NCBI GenBank assembly: GCA_004376375.1
Contig: SOJX01000087.1
Span: 1-64,000, forward strand
Origin: Planctomycetota bacterium
GTDB lineage: Bacteria > Planctomycetota > E44-bin39
Length of the DNA stretch: 64,000 nt
Reading direction: 5' to 3'
How positions within the stretch are numbered: the first letter of the stretch is position 1; each line of letters starts with the position of its first letter. Made by a program: the position numbers and the translations under genes. This document shows positions 1-7,962 of this stretch, piece by piece. The notes under the pieces were generated by a model. That model saw only the letters and a program-made list of their open reading frames with translations. It was not told the origin of the DNA and made no database searches.

Positions 1-270
1 GCCGTCGTGCCCGAAGAAGCCAAAATTGTCAAGCGCATCTTCCGCTGGTCAGCCGAGGGGCGCAGGCTTTGCTGGATCGTGGGGCGTCTGAATAATATGG
101 CTGTGCCTACCCGCAACGGCGGCGTCTGGCGTGTCTCCACGGTCCAAGGAATTTTACGGAACAGGTTCTATACGGGTTACATCGTGATTGAGGGAGAACT
201 TGTCCGCAGCCAGAACGCCGCTATTATTCCTGGTTCACTTTTTGAATCCGCAACACGCAAGGAGGGTTGA
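1..270 (+). CDS. Serine recombinase fragment (3' end of a recombinase domain)
   Basis: The reading frame is open from the first base and ends at TGA 268-270. The residues match the Recombinase (pfam07508-type) DNA-binding domain of large serine recombinases: an E-A-x-I-V-x-R-I-F segment, a GGVWRVSTVQGILRNRFYTG segment, and a closing I-I-P-x-x-L-F-E segment. In the usual family a zinc ribbon and coiled coil follow, adding roughly 200 residues. This protein stops about 10 residues after the I-I-P segment, so it is either a short type or truncated. The catalytic N-terminal domain lies left of the window. The intact recombinase at 56,457-58,385 is a different, longer protein. Confidence 0.7.
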   Translation, partial: AVVPEEAKIVKRIFRWSAEGRRLCWIVGRLNNMAVPTRNGGVWRVSTVQGILRNRFYTGYIVIEGELVRSQNAAIIPGSLFESATRKEG

Positions 271-1058
271 TGGGACTTACAATACACTACGGCTTCGAAT
301 TCACGGGCGGCAAGCGCGCGCTTCTGAAAAAACTGGAATGGCTGAAAAGCCGGTACGCTGATTTTCCCGTGAATTCCGTCGGCGACATCCTCGAAATCAA
401 ACAGGCGAGGCTGGAGAAAGGATTCGGCAAGCACGGCAAGGAATTGTTTTCAGAGAACCACTTGGGTTTCATGATGTCGTTTTGCTATTTCCCTGAAACG
501 AAAGTGGACAAAGCGCTGATGGATATTATCAAGCGCACCGGCGTTACGGCCAAGATTGGCGAACTGCCTCCGCGTGACCAGAAGCGTTTTCACCGCTTGC
601 GGCGATTGTCGAGAGAGAATTGGGAACGGCGCGCCGAGCGCATCAGGAAATCAGCCAACGGCCTTCTGCTTGCCGTGGATGTCGGCGAAGGCTGTGAGAG
701 TTTCGACATCATGCTCGGCCGCCTGGGCAATGGTAGAACTTGGCGAGGCCAGGATTTTACAAAAACGCAATACGCGACGCACTTTCATACGTGCCACCTT
801 GCCGTCTGTGAAATGCTGGATTTCTGCGAGGATGCAGGTATTCTGAAACGCGTCCTTGATGACGGCCATTTCTACGAGAGCCGCGACATCCAGAAGCTTG
901 CTAAGAACATTAACGCCTCGACCGAGATGATTCAGGCAGTAACCGGTGTGCTCAAAGGCACGGCCAAGAAGCGAGGCTTCAAGGTCAGCGCCAATATCGA
1001 CCGCGCAGTCAACATCATGAAGGTCACCAGAAAGAAACCCCGTCCAAGCGACGGATAG
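270..1058 (+). CDS. Hypothetical protein, phage/element-associated
   Basis: This is a 262-residue protein that I do not recognise beyond a general likeness of its first residues (MGLTIHY...) to hypothetical proteins found in mobile elements. ATG 270 overlaps the stop of the recombinase fragment (TGATG), and GGAGGG lies at 261-266, so the two genes are translationally coupled. A TTG at 267 is an alternative start. The middle has an F-H-R-L-x-R-L basic stretch, then a T-H-F-H-T-C-H segment that could bind metal. The C-terminus is Lys/Arg-rich. No catalytic motif is certain and no membrane segment is visible. Confidence 0.6.
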   Translation: MGLTIHYGFEFTGGKRALLKKLEWLKSRYADFPVNSVGDILEIKQARLEKGFGKHGKELFSENHLGFMMSFCYFPETKVDKALMDIIKRTGVTAKIGELPPRDQKRFHRLRRLSRENWERRAERIRKSANGLLLAVDVGEGCESFDIMLGRLGNGRTWRGQDFTKTQYATHFHTCHLAVCEMLDFCEDAGILKRVLDDGHFYESRDIQKLAKNINASTEMIQAVTGVLKGTAKKRGFKVSANIDRAVNIMKVTRKKPRPSDG

Positions 1059-1065
1059 ATTTTCG

Positions 1066-1579
1066 ACGAGACCCATACGAGACTTCCACGTTCGCAACCC
1101 GCGCTTCCAGAAGAAGCGGGAGCCCACACGAGAATTCTACGAGACCTCCACGATAAAAAAACATTTTTACTCTTGTTTCAGAAGGAGGTCATATGGCTTA
1201 CAGAAATGCAACTTTTGTTTTACCACCGAAATTATTGAAGCGCGTCCAAAAATACTATTCAGGCTTATTATGGGTTCCGCCTGTCAGCACAAAAAGGCGC
1301 GACAAGGAGATTCTAATGCTCAGCCGGAAAGGATTGAGAACTTCACAGATCGCGGAAGTTGTTCACCTTTCCATTCGCAGAGTTCAACAGGTTCTCCGCG
1401 AAGCCACGGAGAGGCGAAAAAAGAACTAATATAATTTCGTTGTCAAAACATTAGCAACCGTGTTTAATGAGATAGAAGACGAACGAAGTTTTTAATACGC
1501 GAGAGTTCTACGAGACTAAAACGATAGACTTCCGCCCTGCGATAACAAGGGGCTGGGGTTCACGAGAGTACTTACGAGA
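1066..1579 (+). repeat. Four paired ACGAGA repeats with one-helical-turn spacing
   Basis: Four sites carry two copies of ACGAGA on the same strand: 1066-1071 + 1077-1082, 1128-1133 + 1139-1144, 1499-1504 (first base G) + 1510-1515, and 1562-1567 + 1574-1579. The start-to-start distance is 11, 11, 11 and 12 bases. The first two are also followed by C-(T/C)-T-C-C-A-C-G. They flank the small regulator gene at 1193-1429, two on each side. Spacing of one DNA turn suggests an operator bound by a dimer or a tandem binder; this is inference. Confidence 0.6.
1193..1429 (+). CDS. Small HTH regulator, CD3324/Mor-like
   Basis: This 78-residue protein has a good ribosome binding site (AGAAGGAGG at 1181-1189) before ATG 1193. 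The N-terminus (Y-R-N-A-x-F-V-L-P-P-x-L-L-x-x-V-Q-K-Y-Y) resembles CD3324-family proteins, which are small relatives of the Mor/C activator group of phage Mu. The C-terminal half (I-L-M-L-S-R-K-G-L-R-T-S-Q-I-A-E-V-V-H-L) is a helix-turn-helix. It sits amid four paired ACGAGA repeats and directly before the prophage structural genes, so a late-gene activator or repressor role is plausible. Family call moderate, role inferred. Confidence 0.65.
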   Translation: MAYRNATFVLPPKLLKRVQKYYSGLLWVPPVSTKRRDKEILMLSRKGLRTSQIAEVVHLSIRRVQQVLREATERRKKN

Positions 1580-1610
1580 AAGTACACGGTGAGCCTCAGC
1601 CCCTTTTTTT
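1549..1610 (+). terminator. Strong rho-independent terminator in the portal leader
   Basis: GGGGCTGGGG (1549-1558) pairs with CCTCAGCCCC (1594-1603), followed by seven T (1604-1610). The loop contains a second perfect stem, GTACTT with AAGTAC, presenting one ACGAG copy. The T-run ends only 13 bases before the portal GTG start at 1624, and no ribosome binding site lies between. Late transcription coming from the left would have to pass it, so antitermination or a separate internal start would be needed. Confidence 0.75.
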
Positions 1611-1623
1611 ATTTGGTTGCGCA

Positions 1624-3075
1624 GTGGCGGAAATTATTAAAGCAACAATTCTCGGAGATGATGACAGCGGCGTTGACGCGGTCGGGCGGTCGACGCAGTT
1701 GCCGGAAGATTCCTGGGATTACGACAAGACCGGCGCGAAAGAGCCGCCGTACAACCTCGACGCGCTGGCGCTCTTCCTCGAAATCAATACATGGCATTAC
1801 CGCTGCGTGAAGGCCAAGGCAATTAGCACTGCCGGGCTGGGGTTCGACTTCGTGGTCCCGGAAGGGATAAAGGACCCCGATACCGAACATAAGCGCGCCA
1901 TCCAGAAGTTCTTCAACCACCCGAACGATGAGCAGACTTGGGGTGAGGTGCTGGAGAACGTCCTCACCGACTTCGAAGCGCTTGGCAACGGCTACTTCGA
2001 GGTCGTGCGTAACAGGTTCGGCCAGGGGCCGCCGAAGGCGATCTACCATGTCCCCGCCGTCACGATGCGCGTCCGCAAGGACAAGAAAGGCTTCATCCAG
2101 AAGCGCACCAACAAGATGGTCTATTTCCGCAATTTCGGAAGCGATCCGAAGTCAAGCGACTCGTTCGACCCGCGCGACAAGGATAAGCCGGAAGCCAAAC
2201 GCCGTCTCCTCAACGAAATCATCCACCTCAAGAACTACCACCCGCGTTCAAGCTACTACGGACTGCCGGATTTCTTGCCGGCGCTTCGCGCGCTCGTGGG
2301 GAACAAGAAGGCGGGCGATTTCAACATCCAGTTCTTCGAGAACAACGCGGTCCCGCAGTACGTCATAATCGTAAAAGGCGGCGAGCTCGCCAAGGGAACC
2401 AGGAAACGCATTGAGGAATATTTCCGTACGCACATCAAGGGCAACGCGCACAAGACCCTTATCCTGGAAGTCCTCCAGGATGAGGGCGAGAAGGTCGATC
2501 TCGAAATCAAGCCGCTCTCCGTGGACATCAAGGACGCATCGTTCAGGATGTTCCGCTCCGACAACGCAGAGGAAATCCGCGTCGCGCACGGTGTTCCCGG
2601 GCGGCTCATCGGCCTGACCGAGAAAGGCGGCCTCGGGGGTGCGGGCGAAGGCGCGACGCAGCAGGAGATATTCAAATACCACGTTATCGAGCCGAAGCAG
2701 ACCCGCCTCGAGTACCGCATCAACAACTTCCTCGTCAAGCGCGGCTTCGGCTTCCAGGACTGGGAGCTGCGGTTCAAGGAGATCGATGTCACCGATGAGG
2801 CGAAGGTCGCGGAGATAATCCAGAAGCTGGTCAAGCTCGGCGTGCTCACGATAAACGAGGGCCGCCGCCAGATGGGCCAGAAGCCGCTGGAGCATCCCGG
2901 CGCTGACATCCCATTCATGATGACATCGATGGGGCCGTTGTCGCTCGACACGCTGGCCGAGGGTGGAGTCCGCCCGCAAATGATGCCGGCGGAAACCGGC
3001 AAGGCGTTGATGGATTCGCTTCTCTCTCTCAGGAAAGCGCTCCGCACCGAAATCGTGAGGAGGGAGGCGGTATGA
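1624..3075 (+). CDS. Phage portal protein
   Basis: This 483-residue protein matches PBSX/P2-type portals, the dodecameric ring at the capsid vertex through which DNA enters and leaves. Visible family features include an N-terminal L-A-L-F-L-E-I-N-T-W-H-Y-R-C-V segment, the I-I-H-L-K-N-Y-H-P-R-S-S-Y-Y-G-L-P segment near residue 200, and A-H-G-V-P-G-R-L-I-G-L near residue 320. The start is GTG 1624 with no good ribosome binding site. The gene overlaps the next one (ATGACGG at 3072). In most phages a terminase precedes the portal gene; none is seen here. Confidence 0.85.
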   Translation: MAEIIKATILGDDDSGVDAVGRSTQLPEDSWDYDKTGAKEPPYNLDALALFLEINTWHYRCVKAKAISTAGLGFDFVVPEGIKDPDTEHKRAIQKFFNHPNDEQTWGEVLENVLTDFEALGNGYFEVVRNRFGQGPPKAIYHVPAVTMRVRKDKKGFIQKRTNKMVYFRNFGSDPKSSDSFDPRDKDKPEAKRRLLNEIIHLKNYHPRSSYYGLPDFLPALRALVGNKKAGDFNIQFFENNAVPQYVIIVKGGELAKGTRKRIEEYFRTHIKGNAHKTLILEVLQDEGEKVDLEIKPLSVDIKDASFRMFRSDNAEEIRVAHGVPGRLIGLTEKGGLGGAGEGATQQEIFKYHVIEPKQTRLEYRINNFLVKRGFGFQDWELRFKEIDVTDEAKVAEIIQKLVKLGVLTINEGRRQMGQKPLEHPGADIPFMMTSMGPLSLDTLAEGGVRPQMMPAETGKALMDSLLSLRKALRTEIVRREAV

Positions 3076-5192
3076 CGGAAGCGCTTCTCACTCCCTTCTC
3101 GACGGTGGCTACTGCGGACCTCCGCCGCGCGGACGACCTGGTCGGCGAAATCCTCGGCGATATTCTCCTTGTCAAGGCTAATCCGGAAGGTGCCGCGATA
3201 GCCGGTTTCCAGACACGATACACCGGGGCGCTGGAAAAAATCCTCCACGGCCAGTTCGACAAGTTCGAGAGCGAAGGCCTGCGCGGCGAGATCGACGACA
3301 TCATGGCCTACGCCGAGACGACCTTCGGTAAAGAGGTTGCCGATAAACTCCGGCCCGACACTGAAAATTACCTGCGCCGCGCATTCCGCGCCGGGCAGGC
3401 ATTGAAGTTTGTACCCGACAACATCGCCACGCTCTGGGACAAGCCGCGCCAGGAAGCACTGGACTGGCTGGTAAAGCACGACCGTTTCTGGATCGGCAAG
3501 GTCTTCCCGGAACACCTGTCGAAGGACTTCAGAGACACCATCGTCGACGGGCTAAACCGAGGCCTTGGCCGAAAAGACATCGGCCGCAGGCTTCGTGAAT
3601 CAGTGCTGGGCAAACCCGGGCTGCCTGCGAAACAGGAGTATTACACCCGTATCGCGTCGACGAGCGTCAACCGTGCTCGGAACTGGGGAGCGGTGTTTTC
3701 GCTGCAGACCGCGGGCTTCACCGAGTACGAAATCCGCGCGGTGATGGACGAGCGGACAAGCCCTATCTGTCGCTTCATGAACGGCAAGGTCTTCCGCGTT
3801 CAGGAAGCGGTAAGCCAGGTGGAGCGAGCGCTCTCGTCTCCGCCATCTGCAATCGAGTCCATAGCGCCCTGGCCGCGTTACGATACTAAGCGGGGCGACC
3901 ACTACCTGACCGTTGGCGGCTCACGCCGCTACCTGTCCGGGAAATCCTCGCGGTGGATGGCTAACCGCGGGCTTTCGCTTCCACCATACCACGCGAACTG
4001 CCGCGCGACCTATATTGTAACACGCAAGCAGTCCCGGGAACTGGAGGAGCGCCCCCGGGAAGAGAAACAGATCGTCTCGGCGAAGGTGCCACCTTTCAAA
4101 CCGTTTACGGAAAAAGAACTCGCCGGGAAAAAGGCCGCCGAGCTCCGCATGTTCGCTCGGGAGAAAAAGATCAAGTACTTCCGAGTGATGAACAAGAGCG
4201 AACTCCGGATCGTGCTGACGAATCCGGGGCGCTGCGAGGAGATCGCGCGGATCGCCAAGGCGCGCTGGCAGCGCAAAACTATCCCGGACCCGCGTGCGGG
4301 CATCGCGCGTCTGGCCGGGGCGTACCGGAAGAAAGCCGTCCGCGAGCTGATGGAGACCGCCAGGGCGAAAGGCATTAAGAACTTCCGGGTGATGACGAAG
4401 GAGCAGTTGGTCACCGTCCTTTCCGATCCTTCGAAGCACGATGAAATTCAGCGAGCTGTCCGTGCAAAGCTCCGGGCTGCGCGCGGCATACGTGGTAAAA
4501 AACCGAAAACGACGCGAGCGGAAGAGTTCGGGCTCGAAGATGTCGTTGCGCGTAAGAAGAACGCGATACAGGAGGTCCTGTCCCAGGCTGACAGCCACGG
4601 CAGGACAAGCCAGAAAGCTTACAAACGCCGCCTGAAAAAATGGCTTGAGGATTTCAATCTCGATCACCTGGAAGCGGCTGCCGAAAAGGGCCTGGAAGTC
4701 GGGGCCTGGGACTCGTGGAAAAAGGTTCCGTGGCGCGGCCGGGCAAAGGAGTTCGCCGGGCTGTACTGGCGAGAGCGGTTCCGGATGGCGCTGATCTCGA
4801 AGTCGCGGGGCGTTTTCAATCACGAGTTCGGGCACTTTCTCGACGACATCCTGGTGGTAACCGGCCCCGGGAAAGGGAAGCTTCCCGTCACGGCCAAAAG
4901 GGCTGTCGGAAAAGCGCTCACTAATGCGAGGAAACGTGCTCTCGCCCAGATGATCAAGCGCGATTCCTCGTGGCGGAACATGTCTGTGTTCTGGGATACG
5001 GACTGGAGGAGTTTCTGGAAGGTGCCCAACCTGGACACGGTCAGTGCCTACGGACTGAGCGACCCGGCGGAGTTCTGGGCTGAATGCGTGGAATCATATA
5101 TGGCGAAAGGCAACCGGCTCCTGGTTAAAGAGCCGGAGATGTACAAGATCATCAAGAAGCATGTCTTCAATGGAAAGGAATTCCTGAAATGA
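3072..5192 (+). CDS. Minor head protein (Mu gpF/SPP1 gp7-like) fused to repeats and a zincin-like domain
   Basis: This 706-residue protein has at least three parts. Residues about 1-320 match head morphogenesis proteins, with the I-A-S-T-S-V-N-R-A-R segment, D-E-R-T-S-P-I-C-R-F-M-N-G-K, and the ending P-P-Y-H-A-N-C-R-A. Residues about 350-480 hold two copies of a 45-residue repeat (K-x-A-x-x-L-x-x-x-A-R-x-K-x-I-K-x-F-R-V-M-x-K-x-x-L) resembling SAP/Rho-N-like nucleic-acid-binding helices. Near residue 583 is H-E-F-G-H, followed near 665 by A-E-F-W-A-E, a pattern of zinc metallopeptidases of the lethal-factor type. Such fused effector domains may be injected with the DNA; that role is inference. 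It overlaps both neighbours. Confidence 0.8.
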   Translation: MTEALLTPFSTVATADLRRADDLVGEILGDILLVKANPEGAAIAGFQTRYTGALEKILHGQFDKFESEGLRGEIDDIMAYAETTFGKEVADKLRPDTENYLRRAFRAGQALKFVPDNIATLWDKPRQEALDWLVKHDRFWIGKVFPEHLSKDFRDTIVDGLNRGLGRKDIGRRLRESVLGKPGLPAKQEYYTRIASTSVNRARNWGAVFSLQTAGFTEYEIRAVMDERTSPICRFMNGKVFRVQEAVSQVERALSSPPSAIESIAPWPRYDTKRGDHYLTVGGSRRYLSGKSSRWMANRGLSLPPYHANCRATYIVTRKQSRELEERPREEKQIVSAKVPPFKPFTEKELAGKKAAELRMFAREKKIKYFRVMNKSELRIVLTNPGRCEEIARIAKARWQRKTIPDPRAGIARLAGAYRKKAVRELMETARAKGIKNFRVMTKEQLVTVLSDPSKHDEIQRAVRAKLRAARGIRGKKPKTTRAEEFGLEDVVARKKNAIQEVLSQADSHGRTSQKAYKRRLKKWLEDFNLDHLEAAAEKGLEVGAWDSWKKVPWRGRAKEFAGLYWRERFRMALISKSRGVFNHEFGHFLDDILVVTGPGKGKLPVTAKRAVGKALTNARKRALAQMIKRDSSWRNMSVFWDTDWRSFWKVPNLDTVSAYGLSDPAEFWAECVESYMAKGNRLLVKEPEMYKIIKKHVFNGKEFLK

Positions 5193-5470
5193 TCAGCGCG
5201 ATGATCGCCAAACGGATAAATGACAAGATGGAGCCGGTGGGAACCATCGACGTGGACGCGAAGGAATTCACGTTCGAGACGGAGGACAAGCGGCTCGCGC
5301 GGCTCCTGGAGAGCGCCCATGAGAAAGGCGTCGAGGCGATGGGCGGCGACGGCTTCGTGGACGAGATCTCGGTCGACCGTGTGGTGCGGGTAAAGATCAC
5401 GGAGGCAAGCGTAGCGCCGCTGACCGACATGCTGCTCGATAACGGCTATCACTGGTGGGAAGAGGGATAA
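5189..5470 (+). CDS. Hypothetical small acidic protein
   Basis: This 93-residue protein starts at ATG 5189, overlapping the stop of the head protein gene (ATGATC...), and its TAA overlaps the next ATG (TAATG at 5468-5472). It is rich in Asp, Glu, Val and Lys, with no Cys, no membrane segment and no recognised motif. The tight coupling on both sides and coding-like composition support a real gene. Function unknown. Confidence 0.65.
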   Translation: MISAMIAKRINDKMEPVGTIDVDAKEFTFETEDKRLARLLESAHEKGVEAMGGDGFVDEISVDRVVRVKITEASVAPLTDMLLDNGYHWWEEG

Positions 5471-7959
5471 TGGACGAGTTCGTGAAAATTGACAAGGACT
5501 GCAGCGTGCGCGAGATGTCGCCCGAGGCGCTTGAGAAAGCGAACTACCTCGGCAACAAACAGCGGCTTGCCAAGTACATTGTCGGCAAGTTCCCGGAAGG
5601 CGTGAAGACAATCTACGACCCGATGGCCGGAGTCTCCAGCGTCCTTATCGAGGCTGCGAAACGCGGCATAAGGGTGCGGGGCAACGACCTGTCGATTATT
5701 CCTTTCTGGTATTCGAAAGGCGTTTTCGAGGGCGCTCCACTTTCCGAGTCCGATGTCGATAAACTTGTCCAGGCCCCGCTCCATAACGGATGGTTGACGG
5801 AAGAGTGGAAAGGCATGTATCCGCGGCAACGCGATATCCGCCGCTACCTCGACGGTCTGGCTAAAAAAGCGCGTGCAATCCAGGGCGCGAAAGGCTGGAC
5901 TGCGAAAGCAATCGCATCGCTTACTCTCCAGCGGCTTTATTCTGAATCAGGTTCCGGCTACTCCACCATCAAGTACGAATCGGTGGATGCAGTTCGGAGA
6001 GTCGTCGAACGCGCCGCCAAGGATATCAACGTTATCGTAGCCGAGGTATCGGGCAAGGGCACGATAACAAACGAGGACTCGCGCACGATGAAGTTCCCGA
6101 GCGCGGATGTCGTTTACTTCGACCCTCCATACTTCAAAAAGGATAAAGGCGCGGTCCAGTATTTTCAGACGTACCGGATCACGAACTCGGTCCTGCTCGG
6201 CAAGGAATGGAAGGCAAAAAACCTCAAGCCGGAAGACATTCCCGCGATCCTGGAAAATCTCTGTAAATCCTGCAGGCATATTTTTATTTCGACCAGCTCG
6301 AACGAGGTGATGCCATATGCGAAGGAATTATCCCGCCATAAAAGAACGATGAAACGGTTCCGGCTCTCTTATCGGGTTACGAGCGGTTTCGGCTCAAGAG
6401 ATGAAGAGCAGCACCAGCATCTTTACGCGGCGAAGGCTGAGAAACAGTCCGACCCGTTCCTGCGCATGCCTGAAGAAGATGATGTTTACCGTTACGTAGT
6501 GCACGAGCACTGGCGCGGCAAATCGCTTCATGCAGATTTCAGGATCGAGAGCGTTGGCAAAAAAAACCTTATCGGTTGGACGCTGAACACGCTTATCGCG
6601 GATGCTGTCAAGGAGCCTGTTGAAACGGTCGAGGCCGCAAAATCGCTCAAGTTCAGTGATTATTCAAAGATCGACTGGGACACGGGCGAGTTCGCCGGTA
6701 AAAACGCTCAAATCCTCTCCGAGCAGAAACCGAAACCTGCATCCACGGACTGGCTTGAGTTCGAGGGCATTATAGAACCGGGTGAAACCGGTGCGCTCGA
6801 AGATGCACCCGGCGTCATCCGAATCGTCGACAAAGGCGAATGCGAATACGGCGCGCAGAAGCGGGGTTTCCACGAGTACTTCCCGCGCTCCGCCAGAAAA
6901 TCCGGCGGCCTCAGTTACCGCGTGGTTTTCGTCGAGTTCAAGGATGGTGCATGGCTGCTCTCGAAGCCGGAAGACCAGACGCCATACGTGCTTTCCGGGC
7001 GCGCAGTAAAAGACGGTTGGGTGCCGCCGGAAGGATTCTCAGCACTTCCGAAAGCCGTCCGCGAGCAGGTGCCGGAGGAATACCGCTACTGGCTGAAGGA
7101 GAGTGAATCAGAACGGCGCAAACTGCGCGACGTGCTCGTCGATGCGCTCGACAAAAACGGTGGCTTCCAGCCTGATGATATTCAGCCGCTCGATTTCGAG
7201 AAACGTAAACTCATCCCCTTCAATCAATGGGGCGGCTCGGCGAAGTATGCAAAACTCCTGGCGGAGCGGTTCCCCGAGCACAAACGATATATCGAGCCCT
7301 TCTGCGGCAGCGCTGCCGTGTTTTACGCAAAGGACAAAGCGGCCGAGGCGATCCTCGCCGATCTCGACCCGGAAGTGGTTTTCGCACACAAGTTTATCCA
7401 GGGCCTGACGCGGCAGGCATTCGAATCTCTCAAGCGATTCAACTGGACTGTCTCGCGTTCCGGTTTCCAGAAGGTTCGGGAATGCAAGCCGAAGTCCGAT
7501 ACCGAGCGTTTCTGGAAGATGGTCTACACCCGCCTCTGCGCCTGGGGTGGGAAGCCTGATGCAAGCGGTTATTCCACAATAAACGATGGCAAAACATACG
7601 GCCTTGAAGACCTCTGGCGCTTCCATGAAAAACTCGCAGGCGCGAAAATCATTGTCCAGGACTGGCAAAAAACACTTTCCGAATACGACAGCCCCGGAGC
7701 ACTATTTTTTATCGACCCGCCTTATGTGGACGAGTGGGGATCGAAAGAGGAGATCAGCCCGGAGGATATTGCAAAAGCAGCATCAGGCCTGAAAGGTAAT
7801 TTCGTTATCGCTTATACCGATTCGGCAAGGGCCAGGAAAGCATTCGCCAAGACTGGAAACCAATTCAAAATGAAATTCATGGAAGCCAGGCATGCAGGCC
7901 TGTGGCAAAAGCGAAGCCGCCTGTTCGTGGCATCCTTTGACGTTAGAAAGGGGAAATAA
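5470..7959 (+). CDS. Double DNA adenine methyltransferase with a central LigD phosphoesterase-like domain
   Basis: This is an 829-residue fusion. The N-terminal half has an AdoMet-binding-like Y-D-P-M-A-G-V-S-S-V and the catalytic D-P-P-Y near residue 218. The middle (about 340-540) has H-E-H-W-R-G-K-S-L-H-A-D-F-R, then W-L-E-F-E-G-I-I-E-P-G-E-T-G-A and a closing H-E-Y-F, the pattern of LigD 3'-phosphoesterase domains (H-x-x-R-x-L-H-x-D-F-R). The C-terminal part is a D12-class methylase with P-F-C-G-S-A near 610 and I-D-P-P-Y near 747. ATG 5470 overlaps the preceding stop. It lies among virion genes, so protection or processing of packaged DNA is likely; substrates are unknown. Confidence 0.8.
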   Translation: MDEFVKIDKDCSVREMSPEALEKANYLGNKQRLAKYIVGKFPEGVKTIYDPMAGVSSVLIEAAKRGIRVRGNDLSIIPFWYSKGVFEGAPLSESDVDKLVQAPLHNGWLTEEWKGMYPRQRDIRRYLDGLAKKARAIQGAKGWTAKAIASLTLQRLYSESGSGYSTIKYESVDAVRRVVERAAKDINVIVAEVSGKGTITNEDSRTMKFPSADVVYFDPPYFKKDKGAVQYFQTYRITNSVLLGKEWKAKNLKPEDIPAILENLCKSCRHIFISTSSNEVMPYAKELSRHKRTMKRFRLSYRVTSGFGSRDEEQHQHLYAAKAEKQSDPFLRMPEEDDVYRYVVHEHWRGKSLHADFRIESVGKKNLIGWTLNTLIADAVKEPVETVEAAKSLKFSDYSKIDWDTGEFAGKNAQILSEQKPKPASTDWLEFEGIIEPGETGALEDAPGVIRIVDKGECEYGAQKRGFHEYFPRSARKSGGLSYRVVFVEFKDGAWLLSKPEDQTPYVLSGRAVKDGWVPPEGFSALPKAVREQVPEEYRYWLKESESERRKLRDVLVDALDKNGGFQPDDIQPLDFEKRKLIPFNQWGGSAKYAKLLAERFPEHKRYIEPFCGSAAVFYAKDKAAEAILADLDPEVVFAHKFIQGLTRQAFESLKRFNWTVSRSGFQKVRECKPKSDTERFWKMVYTRLCAWGGKPDASGYSTINDGKTYGLEDLWRFHEKLAGAKIIVQDWQKTLSEYDSPGALFFIDPPYVDEWGSKEEISPEDIAKAASGLKGNFVIAYTDSARARKAFAKTGNQFKMKFMEARHAGLWQKRSRLFVASFDVRKGK

Positions 7960-7962
7960 TCC

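Noticed and set aside
1066-1579. CRISPR-like array
   Set aside because: The ACGAGA units are too short and irregular, the spacing between pairs varies widely, and no cas gene is present.
2256-3515. Long minus-strand open frame over the portal and head genes
   Set aside because: It is antisense to two well-supported genes, has no ribosome binding site, and its Ser/Arg/Pro-rich text is the usual shadow of G+C-rich codons.
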